Assembly (NCBI GenBank): GCA_018830325.1
Contig: JAHJSQ010000046.1
Coordinates: 1-64,000, forward strand
Length of the DNA stretch: 64,000 bases
Direction of reading: 5' to 3'
DNA from: Gammaproteobacteria bacterium
GTDB taxonomy: Bacteria; Pseudomonadota; Gammaproteobacteria; Methylococcales; Methylomonadaceae
Below, piece by piece: positions 45,476-54,051 of this stretch (position 1 is its first letter; each line of letters opens with the position of its first letter). The position numbers were made by a program, and so were the translations under genes. Under the pieces are notes generated by a model. It did no database searches. It was not told the DNA's origin and was given only the letters and a program-made list of their open reading frames with translations.

Positions 45476-46045
45476 TAACTGGGGTCAGGTACGAGCTCAA
45501 TGATACTGAATTGGCCTGCGTTTAATTGGTACCTGACCCTGATGTATCCCCACAAAACGCTCGTTCCCATGATCTGCGCTCTTCGTTATACACAAATATC
45601 GGTAAATTTGCTAAACAGAGGTCATTGTATAACTGGAAACGGTGCTGTTTGATAAATCTGCGGATATTGGATATCAGTGGTTCCGAGATCGCGATCTGGG
45701 GATCGCTCCCACAGAGCATCCAGCCCCTTGTGGGAGCGACGCCTTCGTCGTCCCTCACCTAACACTAGGTGCACTGCCATTAAGTTAAGCCGTTCGTGGT
45801 GAGCCCTTCGGCTGCGCTCAGGAGAGCCCTGTCGAACCATGGACGGCTTAACTTATCGACCCAGGATTTTTCCATTCACCCTTCGACAGGCTCAGGGCGA
45901 ACGGAAAAATCCTTAACTTAATGGCAGTGACGCAGAGCGTAGGAACGATAAAAAAATCAATAAATCTATCAATTTTCAGCCATAGCAAATTGTTTTATTT
46001 GGCTATTTCGTGGGGATACCTCAGTACCTGACCCCAGTTATTTGG
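45474..46045. repeat. Nested palindromic elements
   Basis: The second copy of the AATAACTGGGGTCAGGTAC element starts at 45474 and is broken after GGTACCTGACCCTG; its other outer arm, CAGTACCTGACCCCAGTTATT, reappears at about 46024-46044. The intervening 480 bases are bounded by GTATCCCCAC and GTGGGGATAC and contain further inverted pairs, including CACTGCCATTAAGTTAAG / CTTAACTTAATGGCAGTG. No gene is supported in it. Confidence 0.6.
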
Positions 46046-46229
46046 ATTTGTGAAGGGGCAGTCGGGTAGATCGCTGTTCTACCATGATGAGTAGCAAACA
46101 ACGCTACTCATCTAGACCTGTTGTCCTGTTTTTTTGTGTCTATTGGGATATCTAATTGTAGTTATGTCTTCAAATCAAACACTTAGTCACTATCTTGCAA
46201 AGCACTCCAATGGAGTATATTCTTAAGGC

Positions 46230-46550
46230 ATGATTACCGTTGCCGAAACCGAGCTATTTCAAAGGAAAATCAATAAGTTACTTTCTAAGGAAGAAAAGGA
46301 TGAGTTGATTGCGTATTTGTCGGAACATCCGAGCGCCGGAGATTTAATTCAAGGAACCGGGGGCATTAGAAAGCTCAGATGGGCAAAGGCAAAAGCGGAG
46401 GCGTCAGGGTTATCTATTATTTTCATAGCGACATGATGCCACTTTATTCTATTGGCTGTTTTCGCTAAAAACGAAAAGGCAAACATCACTGCTGAAGAGA
46501 GGAGCATTTTGTCGAAGGCAGTAAAAGAGTTAGTAACCTATTGGAGGCGT
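46230..46550 (+). pseudogene. HigB/RelE-type toxin with two frameshifts
   Basis: The N-terminus ITVAETELFQRKINKLLSKE and PSAGDLIQGTGGIRKLRW are those of a COG4737-type RelE/HigB toxin. One missing G near 46389 moves the expected SGGVRVIYYFHSD to another frame, and an extra T near 46449 moves the end (VFAKNEKANITAEERSILSK) again. No single frame encodes the whole toxin. Confidence 0.75.
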
Positions 46551-46553
46551 AAA

Positions 46554-46841
46554 ATGGGCAAGGCATTCACTGAAATATCTGCTGGCCTTAGTGATGCAAT
46601 TGATCACGCAAAAGGTAAATCAACAAAGGTTGTTGAGCATAAACCGGAGCCTATTGACGTCAAAGCCATCCGAGAAACTACAGGCATGACACAGCAAAAA
46701 TTTTGCGCTGCGTTCGGTATTTCTCTTGGCACATTGCGTCACTGGGAGCAAGGGTTGCGTGTGCCTAGAGGTCCTGCGCGAGTATTGCTTAAGGTAGTTA
46801 AGCATAACCCCAAAGCAATTATTGACGCGATGCACGAATAA
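46554..46841 (+). CDS. HigA-like XRE-family antitoxin
   Basis: A 95-residue antitoxin with a helix-turn-helix: RETTGMTQQKFCAAFGISLG then LRHWEQGLRVPRGPARVLL. The start follows GGAGG at 6-base spacing, which separates it from the toxin remnant read in the same frame upstream. Antitoxin intact while its toxin is broken. Confidence 0.82.
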   Translation: MGKAFTEISAGLSDAIDHAKGKSTKVVEHKPEPIDVKAIRETTGMTQQKFCAAFGISLGTLRHWEQGLRVPRGPARVLLKVVKHNPKAIIDAMHE

Positions 46842-46931
46842 AAACATAACAAGGCGCTGCTTTGCGGCAAATTTTCCGCTGCTCGCTCCACATTTGCCGC
46901 AAAGCTCGGCGTTAGCCGTCAAGGAGCGAGC

Positions 46932-47129
46932 ATGTTCGAATACAAGCTGACAGAAGAGATACTCAAGCGATCTCAATCCAATGTCTGGGACATGGCAAAA
47001 CTCGAATGGAAGCTGAACGTGATTTACGAAGCAGAGGAACCCGAAACATGTCTTTGTGGCCACTTTCCAATTGGAAAATATACTATTATGTTTGACCGGT
47101 GGAATTTTCTTTTCACTTTAATGACTTAG
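46932..47129 (+). pseudogene. Truncated hypothetical protein (CLCGHFPI family)
   Basis: About 48 residues (FEYKLTEEILKRSQSNVWDM, then IYEAEEPETCLCGHFPI) resemble the start of a widespread short protein family with a CxCGHxPI block; the rest of the family sequence is missing and the frame runs into unrelated residues. The break lies just before the Uma2 gene, suggesting a recombination junction. AAGGAG precedes the ATG. Confidence 0.55.
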
Positions 47130-47155
47130 GTCGATATGCTTGGGACTGGCATTGT

Positions 47156-47746
47156 ATGTTAATACCAAAACATACAGGTTTAATTACCGAAGACGACTAT
47201 TTGCAAGGCGAGCTAATAGGCGATGTAAAACACGAGCTGATTGATGGTTGTGTCTATGCAATGGCTGGCGCCAGTGCCAACCACGAACGGATTGCAGGGA
47301 ATATTTATAGAAAGTTCGGCAATCATTTGGAGGGTTTGCCTTGCGAACCTTTCGGGTCGGATATGAAAGTCAAAGCAGGTTCGAATTTTTTTTATCCCGA
47401 TGTCAGTGTCGATTGCCATTTCGATGAATCCCAGCCTTATTACGTGCAGTCGCCGATTATCATTGTCGAGGTGTTGTCCAAGGCAACACGCAAGATGGAT
47501 GAAACGGTTAAATTGCTTTCCTACATCGATATTCCGAGCTTGCAAGAGTATGTGTTGATCGAGCAGGATTTTGTCGATATCCAGGTCATTCGCCGGAATG
47601 AGTCATGGCTGCCAAGGCATTACTTTTTGGGGGATGAAATTACTTTTGAATCCATTGATCTCACTTTGCCGGTCGAGGCGATTTACGCACGGGTGCATAA
47701 CGAAGAGATGCTTGAGTTTTTAAGCAAGCAAGCGGCAAGTGATTGA
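47156..47746 (+). CDS. Uma2 family (DUF820) putative endonuclease
   Basis: A 196-residue Uma2/DUF820 protein with the PD-(D/E)XK nuclease fold: ITEDDYLQGELIGDVKHELIDG at the N-terminus, FYPDVSVDCHF carrying the PD, and PIIIVEVLSKATRKMD with the ExL/K-type catalytic strand. Start set at MLIPKHTG, matching family starts. Cellular role unknown; the family is abundant in cyanobacteria and mobile regions. It is the complete version of the fragments at 44243 and 45380. Confidence 0.82.
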   Translation: MLIPKHTGLITEDDYLQGELIGDVKHELIDGCVYAMAGASANHERIAGNIYRKFGNHLEGLPCEPFGSDMKVKAGSNFFYPDVSVDCHFDESQPYYVQSPIIIVEVLSKATRKMDETVKLLSYIDIPSLQEYVLIEQDFVDIQVIRRNESWLPRHYFLGDEITFESIDLTLPVEAIYARVHNEEMLEFLSKQAASD

Positions 47747-47780
47747 GTGTAAACGTATTTCAAACCTCCTTACCCATACC

Positions 47781-49319
47781 ATGAAAAAGCTGCCAATCGG
47801 TATTCAAACGTTCTCGGAACTGATCGAGGGCAATTATTATTATGTCGATAAAACGGCCCTGATTGCTGAGCTGATTGATTCGGGCAAATATTATTTTTTG
47901 GCGCGCCCGCGTAGATTCGGCAAGTCGTTATTGGTTAGCACGCTGAAATCGCTCTTTGCCGGTGAGAAAGCGCTATTTGACGGTTTATTTTTGCAGAATC
48001 ATTGGGATTGGTCGGTGAAATATCCGGTGATCCATATCAGTTTCGGCGGAGGTGTCGTGAATTCCGCTGCTATGTTGGATGAACGTTTTCGGGCTATTTT
48101 AGACGAGACGGCTGAGTTCTATCGGGTTGATTTACATCATGATGATTTGGCGAATCGTTTTGCCGAGTTGATCAAAAAGCTGGCGGATCAATTTCAACAG
48201 CGGGTTGTTGTGTTGGTCGATGAATACGACAAGCCGATTTTGGACAATATTGAGCATTCGGCGCGGGCTGTTGCGATTAGGGAAGGCTTGCGCAACATTT
48301 ATTCGGTGATCAAGGATAGGGATGCTTTTATCAAGTTCGCGTTGCTCACCGGAGTTAGTAGATTCAGCAAAGTCAGTTTGTTTAGTGGCTTGAACAATTT
48401 ACGGGATATTTCGTTGGATGGCCGCTATGCCACATTATGCGGTTATACCTTGGCGGAAATTCAATCGGTGTTTAGCGAACGTTTGTCCGGCGTGGATTTC
48501 AGTCAGTTGGCCGAGTGGTATAACGGTTATAACTTTTTGGGCGAGAGGGTCTATAACCCGTTTGATGTGTTGCTGTATCTGGAACAGCGTTTGTTCAAGA
48601 ATTATTGGTTCGAGAGCGGTAGCCCGGATTTTTTGATTCGTTTGGTTAGAGAGCGGCAATATGCCATTCCCGATTTAGAGAATGTGGTTGTCGATGAGGC
48701 GATGCTCAGCCGTTTTGATATCGATGACATTACGCTTGAAAACCTGTTGTTTCAGACCGGCTATTTGACGATTGAACGGGTGGAGGATTTGGGCGGGGAG
48801 CGTTTTTATCACCTGACTTATCCAAACCGCGAGGTCAAGGCAGGTCTGAATAGTCATTTACTGCGGGAGTTGGTGCAATCCGGGCAGGCGACGCGTCAGC
48901 AGATGCGCATTTATAAGGCTTTGGAACAGGCCGATCCGGAACAATTGCAACAGGCTTTGACTGCTTTGTTTGCCGCGATTCCTCATGATTGGTATCGACA
49001 AAATCAATTGGCTCGATATGAGGGTTATTATGCGTCTATCGTTTATTGTTGTCTGGCGGCCTTGGGGTTGAATGTGATCGCGGAAGATATGACCAACCAG
49101 GGTAGGGTTGATTTGACCCTCAAGTTGGCTGAAAAGATTTTTATTATTGAATTTAAAGTACTGGAGGGAAAGCGCGAGTCGGGGCGAGCATTGGCGCAGA
49201 TCAAGGCAAGAAAATATTGGCAAAAATACGCTACCGGTGAGTTTCAGGTGATGTTAATCGGTATCGAGTTTGATAAATCTGAGCGCAATATTGTTCATTT
49301 TGAGTGGGAAGCGGTTTAA
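47781..49319 (+). CDS. AAA-ATPase-like protein with PD-(D/E)XK domain (PF09820/PF08011)
   Basis: A 512-residue protein: MKKLPIGIQTFSELIEGNYY and FLARPRRFGKSLLVSTL (Walker A-like RRFGKS near residues 42-47), with Walker B-like VVLVDEYDKPIL near 141-152. The C-terminal domain carries IFIIEFKVLEGK, the ExK strand of a PD-(D/E)XK nuclease. The start is set at MKKLP as in family members; the longer frame overlaps the Uma2 end. Common, poorly characterised family often expanded in genomes with many mobile genes. Confidence 0.85.
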   Translation: MKKLPIGIQTFSELIEGNYYYVDKTALIAELIDSGKYYFLARPRRFGKSLLVSTLKSLFAGEKALFDGLFLQNHWDWSVKYPVIHISFGGGVVNSAAMLDERFRAILDETAEFYRVDLHHDDLANRFAELIKKLADQFQQRVVVLVDEYDKPILDNIEHSARAVAIREGLRNIYSVIKDRDAFIKFALLTGVSRFSKVSLFSGLNNLRDISLDGRYATLCGYTLAEIQSVFSERLSGVDFSQLAEWYNGYNFLGERVYNPFDVLLYLEQRLFKNYWFESGSPDFLIRLVRERQYAIPDLENVVVDEAMLSRFDIDDITLENLLFQTGYLTIERVEDLGGERFYHLTYPNREVKAGLNSHLLRELVQSGQATRQQMRIYKALEQADPEQLQQALTALFAAIPHDWYRQNQLARYEGYYASIVYCCLAALGLNVIAEDMTNQGRVDLTLKLAEKIFIIEFKVLEGKRESGRALAQIKARKYWQKYATGEFQVMLIGIEFDKSERNIVHFEWEAV

Positions 49320-49382
49320 TTGATATTTGTTATTATTTCGGCCAAAGCTTAGGATTGATAGCGGTCGCTGTGCAGCCGTTGG

Positions 49383-49697
49383 TTATGTCCCGTATCTTAT
49401 CGGTGGCCCGGAATTCCAAGGACGAATGTTTTTTAACTGGGCCTCAAGAGCATCTTCCGTAATTTCGGTATCATAGCTTGCCTGAGCCCGCAGCCAATAC
49501 CCGTTGGACAAGCCAAAGAAACGGCAGAGTCGTAGTTCAGTATCTGCGGTTATCGAACGCTTTCCAGCAATAATTTGACTGATTCGCTGCACAGGGACTC
49601 CAATTTCTTTTGCTAGGCGGTTTTGAGAAATATCCATGGGCTCAAGAAACTGTTCTTTCAATAACTCGCCGGGTGTTACAGGGTCAATGTTGCGCAT
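49383..49697 (-). CDS. HigA/VapI-type XRE antitoxin, orphan
   Basis: A 104-residue HigA: DPVTPGELLKEQFLEPMDIS followed by the helix-turn-helix NRLAKEIGVPVQRISQIIAG, then the family-typical LCRFFGLSNGYWLRAQASYD. HigB normally precedes it, but the upstream gene is an unrelated antitoxin, so it is an orphan. Confidence 0.85.
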   Translation of the reverse strand: MRNIDPVTPGELLKEQFLEPMDISQNRLAKEIGVPVQRISQIIAGKRSITADTELRLCRFFGLSNGYWLRAQASYDTEITEDALEAQLKNIRPWNSGPPIRYGT

Positions 49698-49707
49698 GAA
49701 TTACCTC

Positions 49708-49980
49708 CTACCGATCTTCATGCAAACGACCTTCTACATATTTGTGGAGGATGCTGGCAACAAGCGTCTGGTAAGGGATGCCTTCCGCCAGGGCTTTCTT
49801 CTGGAGTCCACGAAGATCCTTCGATGAAAGCCTGATGTTGATACGGGCATCTTTCTTGAACATGGCTTCTGCGTATTGCTGATGCCGCGCTTTCTGTTCT
49901 TCAAAATCTGGAGTTCGCTGCAACTCGCCAGCATCGAATGCATCCAGAGTTTCTTGCTCTTCTTTATCCAGTCTGTTCAT
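49708..49980 (-). CDS. CopG/BrnA-like antitoxin
   Basis: A 90-residue antitoxin with acidic N-terminal half and a C-terminal ribbon-helix-helix: ARINIRLSSKDLRGLQKKAL then PYQTLVASILHKYVEG. Its ATG overlaps the stop of a truncated toxin remnant upstream (AAATGA). Confidence 0.8.
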   Translation of the reverse strand: MNRLDKEEQETLDAFDAGELQRTPDFEEQKARHQQYAEAMFKKDARINIRLSSKDLRGLQKKALAEGIPYQTLVASILHKYVEGRLHEDR

Positions 49981-50082
49981 TTCGGACCTCCCAAATAAGC
50001 TTTGGTTGCTTTCCTGCTCGGAATGATTGTTTTCAATAAAATCTCATCTTCCGATTCTACAAAGGGCACCAGATAAGCATAA
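49977..50082 (-). pseudogene. C-terminal remnant of a BrnT-like toxin
   Basis: Encodes YAYLVPFVESEDEILLKTII followed by PSRKATKAYLG, the C-terminus of a small BrnT-like toxin family, ending in a TGA that overlaps the antitoxin start. The N-terminal two thirds are absent; the sequence is interrupted by the family 1 MITE at 50083, and no toxin sequence was found beyond it. Confidence 0.75.
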
Positions 50083-50276
50083 CCCTAGAAAGAGCAGTTG
50101 GCATGTGTTGTAGACCGTTCGTGCTGAGTAAAGTCGAAGCATGAAGGGTCTACAACACTTTCACCGACCTGGTGAAGCCTCAAACTCCCGTTCACCCTTC
50201 GACAGGGCTCTCCTGAGCGTAGCCGAAGGGCTCAGGGCGAACGGGAGTTTGAGGCTCTCAACTGCTCTTTTTAGGA
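50083..50276 (-). mobile_element. MITE-like element family 1, copy C
   Basis: 194 bp in the opposite orientation to copies A and B, with ends CCCTAGAAAGAGCAGTTGG and CAACTGCTCTTTTTAGGA. Flanked by TAA (50080-50082 and 50277-50279), the complement of the TTA seen at the other copies. It sits at the break point of a toxin gene. Confidence 0.75.
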
Positions 50277-50279
50277 TAA

Positions 50280-50566
50280 CCCTAGTCTGTCGAAAATGAT
50301 TTAGTCCGTTATTATTTTCGCCGCTTTTTGGCTTTCCTTATTTAAAAAATTCTTGGCGCTTTTTTCTTACCGTATACGGGATATTCGTCTTCTCCCAGCG
50401 TACTAAATCCACTTGGGGGCGCTATGTAATGCCTGGTCAATCACCGCTTCTTTTCGACTGCCACATAAAGCAGGCTATAATATTTGATTAGACCGATGAC
50501 CTGTTTGAGATATTGAAACTATTTTATGCAGAAAGAATTGACTGGACGCAATCAAAATATGAGCAC
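50280..50566. other. Intergenic, no feature recognised
   Basis: No gene-like frame and no repeat of the families seen elsewhere. The last 60 bases are AT-rich (AGGCTATAATATTTGATTAG contains TATAAT near 50476), a possible promoter for the next TA pair. Confidence 0.4.
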
Positions 50567-50803
50567 ATGACTATGCAGGCTTTAGAGCTATCAACTGAAA
50601 TTAACGAAAAGCATCAAATCCATTTACAATTGCCGGATTCAATTAGAGCAGGTAAAGCTAAGGTAATTGTATTGCTGGAGGATGTTACCGAGCTACAGCC
50701 AAAGAAAAAGCGGGTGTTTGGACAATTTCGCGGCAAAATAAAAATCAGCGAGGATTTCGAAAACGAATTGCCGGACGACTTCTGGTTGGGCAATGACATA
50801 TGA
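50567..50803 (+). CDS. VapB-type antitoxin
   Basis: A 78-residue antitoxin similar in plan to the one at 25612: MQALELSTEINEKHQIHLQL, then PDSIRAGKAKVIVLLED, and a C-terminal KISEDFENELPDDFW, which would bind the PIN toxin. ATG at 50567 or 50573 are both possible. Overlaps the toxin start by 4 bases. Confidence 0.75.
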   Translation: MTMQALELSTEINEKHQIHLQLPDSIRAGKAKVIVLLEDVTELQPKKKRVFGQFRGKIKISEDFENELPDDFWLGNDI

Positions 50804-51178
50804 ACCTGTTGCTAGATACTCATGTTTTTCTTTGGCTGAACGATACGCCGGAAAATCTGTCCCACGCGGCATTGAATGCCTGTCAGGACGAAAATAATGC
50901 TCTGTTTCTTAGTCTGGTATCCGCCTGGGAAATCCAGATCAAACAACAACTCGGGAAGCTTGAGCTTAGCGAAAGTTTGCAAACCCTGATTAACACTCAA
51001 CAAAGTTACAATGGATTGCAATTACTCCCTATCGAATTGGAGCATATCTGGTCATTTACCATCCCCGCATCGAGACCCATTCGACCGCCTATTGATCGCT
51101 CAAAGCGTCAAAGAGCAAATGCATTTCGTCAGTGCTGATCGGGTGTTTGCCAACTATCCGGTAAACTTGATTTGGTGA
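50800..51178 (+). pseudogene. VapC PIN-domain toxin, frameshifted
   Basis: Residues 1-85 are a PIN domain (NLLLDTHVFLWL with first Asp, SLVSAWEIQIKQQLGKL with Glu). Near 51050 the frame changes: HRDPFDRLLIAQSVKEQMHF and SADRVFANYPVNLIW, which hold the remaining acidic ligands, continue in another frame to the TGA at 51176. As sequenced, the toxin is inactive. Confidence 0.78.
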
Positions 51179-51330
51179 CTTTTTATTTTTAAAAGCACGC
51201 GTTTCGGGTTGCGCGAATACGATTATTTGAAATGAAGATAGCATTGAATCCAAAGGAGAAAGCGAGACAGGCCGCCTGAGGGCGGGTGCTATCCCAACCG
51301 GCTGAAGTTCCGGGGCTCTCGCGTAAATTG

Positions 51331-52014
51331 ATGAAAAAAATTGTTATATATGCAGTTGCATTGTCGGCGGTGAGTTTGGCTGCCTGTGTTAGTCGCGGTA
51401 TTAGTGAAGATGTCGTCGACAAGGGGCCGCAAGTCGTGATTGCTCCATTGGCGCCGGAAGAACGGATGACCATTGCCGTGTCTCGTTTTACCAATGAATC
51501 GATTTACGGCAGCGGTTTGTTTACAGACGCTTCCGGCGATAGGATCGGCAAACAAGCCGCGGATATGTTGTCGCGGCATTTGATGGCGACGCAGCGTTTC
51601 AATGTCGTGGAAAGACAAGACATCGGAAGGCTCAAGTCGGAGGCTGAGTTAATGGGCGCGACCGAACAGCAGTTCAAGCAAAATTTGCTTGGAGTCGATG
51701 CCTTGATCATGGGTTCGGTCGTGGAATTAGGGCGCGATACCACCGGCGGCGTTTGGTTGTTGGGTAAAGAAAAAACCCAACGCGCTCGCGCTCGTGTCGT
51801 ATTGCGTTTGGTCGATCCGAAAACCGGTCAAGTGTTTTATAGCCAAGAAGGCAGCGGCGATGCGACGATGTCGGCCACCAGTACTTTGGGTTTCGGCGGC
51901 ACGGCCGGATTTGATTCGACCTTGGAAGGCAAGGCTATCGATGCAGCGATTGTCAATATGATCAATAATGTGGTTTCGACGCTGGATGCACGGCGCCAAA
52001 GCCGGCCTCGTTAA
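51331..52014 (+). CDS. CsgG-like outer-membrane lipoprotein
   Basis: A 227-residue lipoprotein: signal ending SLAAC, then MTIAVSRFTNES and FNVVERQDIGRLKSEAELMG, blocks of the CsgG/curli-assembly-like fold. Start set at the ATG opening the signal peptide. It is followed without gap by DUF4810 and DUF799 lipoprotein genes, a conserved triad in proteobacteria thought to form an envelope complex. No curli subunit genes are present. Confidence 0.85.
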   Translation: MKKIVIYAVALSAVSLAACVSRGISEDVVDKGPQVVIAPLAPEERMTIAVSRFTNESIYGSGLFTDASGDRIGKQAADMLSRHLMATQRFNVVERQDIGRLKSEAELMGATEQQFKQNLLGVDALIMGSVVELGRDTTGGVWLLGKEKTQRARARVVLRLVDPKTGQVFYSQEGSGDATMSATSTLGFGGTAGFDSTLEGKAIDAAIVNMINNVVSTLDARRQSRPR

Positions 52015-52016
52015 CC

Positions 52017-52415
52017 ATGTCTTCATTACGGGTTGTTGGTTGGTGCGTGATGTCGGTCTTTGTTTTGGCCGGCTGCGCTCCTCGGGGATTGTATTATTGG
52101 GGAGCTTATGAGGACGGGCTTTATGATCGTTATGTCGAAAACAGCGGCGAACAAGTCGGAGCTTATTTGCGACAATCGATGACCGAGGCAGAGGCTAATC
52201 GCATGCCTGTACCGCCGGGTTTATATGCGGATTATGGTTTTGTGTTGTATCAACGCGGAGACAAGGCGGGCGCAATCGACTATTTTCGTCGTGAGCGCGA
52301 GCTTTATCCCGAATCTACGGCCTTGATGAACAAATTGATAGAACGAATCGAACAGCAAGATAAGTCGGGTGCGGCGGAGTTGCCAACCAAGGAATTAGCC
52401 GGAGAAGAGCGATGA
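52017..52415 (+). CDS. DUF4810 lipoprotein
   Basis: A 132-residue lipoprotein with signal ending VLAGC and the DUF4810 signature LYYWGAYEDGLYDRYVE, followed by a TPR-like VPPGLYADYGFVLYQRGDKA segment. Second gene of the triad; overlaps the next gene by 4 bases. Confidence 0.87.
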   Translation: MSSLRVVGWCVMSVFVLAGCAPRGLYYWGAYEDGLYDRYVENSGEQVGAYLRQSMTEAEANRMPVPPGLYADYGFVLYQRGDKAGAIDYFRRERELYPESTALMNKLIERIEQQDKSGAAELPTKELAGEER

Positions 52416-53041
52416 AATGGGGTGCGATTATTTTAGGGGCTTTGCTTATGGCTGGTTGCGCGCCGCGTCAACGGCTCGATCTCGATACGTTTTATGCGCA
52501 TCAGCCGAGGTCGATTTTAGTCGTGCCGGTCGTTAACGAGTCTCCCGAGGTTACTGCGCAATCGGTTTTTATCAGCACCATAAGCCGGCCTTTAGCTGAG
52601 CGGGGCTATTATGTTTTTCCGGTTTATCTAACGGATATGATACTGCGTGATTTCGGTCTCGTGGAAGCCGGGCATATTCATCAAATGCCGGTGGACCGGT
52701 TTTTTGAGTTGTTCGGTGCCGATGCGGTCTTGTTTGTGACGATCAAAGATTGGAGTACTAAATATTTGGTGGTGGCCTCGTCGGTCGTGGTCTCGATGGA
52801 ATACGTTCTGAAAGATACCAAAACGGGTTTGGTATTGTGGGAAAACCAGCAGACTTACACGCACGATTCCGGCGGCGGTGGTCATCCGATTGCGATGGCG
52901 GTAGCGGCCGCGATCAATGCATTGGTTACCGATTATCTGCCCTTGGCGAGGAAAGCCAATTTCATGGCCTTTGCACCCCCGAAAGGCTTGCCGGCGGGGC
53001 CTTATCATCCCGAGCACAAAAAGGATCATGAGCGGTTTTAG
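52412..53041 (+). CDS. DUF799 (GNA1162-type) lipoprotein
   Basis: A 209-residue lipoprotein with signal ending LLMAGC, RSILVVPVVNESPEVTAQ and a Gly-rich HDSGGGGHPIAMAVAAAINAL helix. The family includes the neisserial antigen GNA1162 and has a TolB-like N-terminal fold. Third gene of the triad, likely anchored to the outer membrane. Confidence 0.87.
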   Translation: MKWGAIILGALLMAGCAPRQRLDLDTFYAHQPRSILVVPVVNESPEVTAQSVFISTISRPLAERGYYVFPVYLTDMILRDFGLVEAGHIHQMPVDRFFELFGADAVLFVTIKDWSTKYLVVASSVVVSMEYVLKDTKTGLVLWENQQTYTHDSGGGGHPIAMAVAAAINALVTDYLPLARKANFMAFAPPKGLPAGPYHPEHKKDHERF

Positions 53042-53075
53042 TTGAAATGTTGGGTTTGATCCCGGGCGGGGCCGG

Positions 53076-53406
53076 ATGCTCTGTGGGAGCGATCCCCTGA
53101 TCGCGATTTCGAGGTTGAGAAGCTGGGTAATAACATTAAGGTATCGAGGTCACGAAGGCTATGACATTTTCCTCGTTCCCACCGCTCCAGCGTGGGAATG
53201 CATACCGATCTTGTTGCGGCAGCCAAGGTATGGGTTCCCACGGAGGACCGTGGGAACCAGAAAAGCTGGGTAATAACATTAAGGTATCGAGGTCACGAAG
53301 GCTATGACATTTTCCTCGTTCCCACTGCTCCAGCGTGGGAATGCATACCGATCTTGTTGCTGTAGCCAAGGTATGGGTTTTGACGGAGGATCGAGGGAAT
53401 CAGAAA
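53076..53406. repeat. Two tandem 143-bp repeat units
   Basis: AGCTGGGTAATAACATTAAG occurs at 53121 and again at 53264, each followed by CGTTCCCAC-GCTCCAGCGTGGGAATGC and CAAGGTATGGG plus a right half. The first unit ends in a perfect CCCACGGAGGACCGTGGG stem; the second has diverged. Related units are at 55239-55320 and 59369-59690. No gene. Confidence 0.75.
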
Positions 53407-53488
53407 AAATTCTCATGCCTACTACGATTGCGCTTATGACTTGAATCCAAGTTTGCAAAATGCCAAGTGACAGAATAGTATCACTTTT

Positions 53489-53746
53489 ATGAAGACTGAA
53501 CTTGTAACCACACTAAAACGTCACGCCACTCGGATTCTTGCCGACTTGCGCGAATCCAAAGAGCCTGTACTCATTACCGAGCATGGCAAGCCGTCTGCTT
53601 ATCTTGTCGACTTTGAAGACTTTGAACGAATCCAGAATAGGATGCGAATCCTGGAGGGTATAGCAAGAGGCGAAAAAGCAGTTTTAGAAGGACGAATATA
53701 CTCAGAATCGGAAGCAGAAGAGAAAATGAGCAAATGGCTCAAATAA
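53489..53746 (+). CDS. Phd/YefM-type antitoxin
   Basis: An 85-residue antitoxin: LKRHATRILADLRESKEPVL followed by ITEHGKPSAYLVDFEDFE, the Phd/YefM fold, and a helical toxin-binding tail. Overlaps its toxin by 13 bases. Intact pair. Confidence 0.87.
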   Translation: MKTELVTTLKRHATRILADLRESKEPVLITEHGKPSAYLVDFEDFERIQNRMRILEGIARGEKAVLEGRIYSESEAEEKMSKWLK

Positions 53747-54051
53747 AATGGACTGAGCCTGCACTAAACGATATCGATGAGGTTGCAGAGTACATTGCTA
53801 TAGATAAACCGGGTGCCGCTAAGAAGTTAGTCAAAGAAATCTTCAAAACCACACGACGTCTTAAAAATTTCCCGGAATCCGGTCGGCGTCCCCCGGAACT
53901 ACAAGATACAAACTATCGAGAGTTAATAGTAGGCCCTTGCCGAATATTTTATCGTGTACAGAAAACTACTGTTTATATTCTCTATGTGATGCGCAGTGAG
54001 CGTGAATTACGTAAATTCCTATTAGAGGATAGGGCGAAACAAAGCGGATAA
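53734..54051 (+). CDS. RelE/ParE-family toxin
   Basis: A 105-residue ParE-like toxin: IKWTEPALNDIDEVAEYIA, RRLKNFPESGRRPPELQD and YRELIVGPCRIFYRVQKTTV then ILYVMRSERELR, all standard blocks of the ParE/RelE superfamily. Uninterrupted. Confidence 0.88.
   Translation: MAQIKWTEPALNDIDEVAEYIAIDKPGAAKKLVKEIFKTTRRLKNFPESGRRPPELQDTNYRELIVGPCRIFYRVQKTTVYILYVMRSERELRKFLLEDRAKQSG

Noticed and set aside
45522-45840. Several short frames on both strands
   Set aside because: They fall entirely inside nested palindromic repeats.
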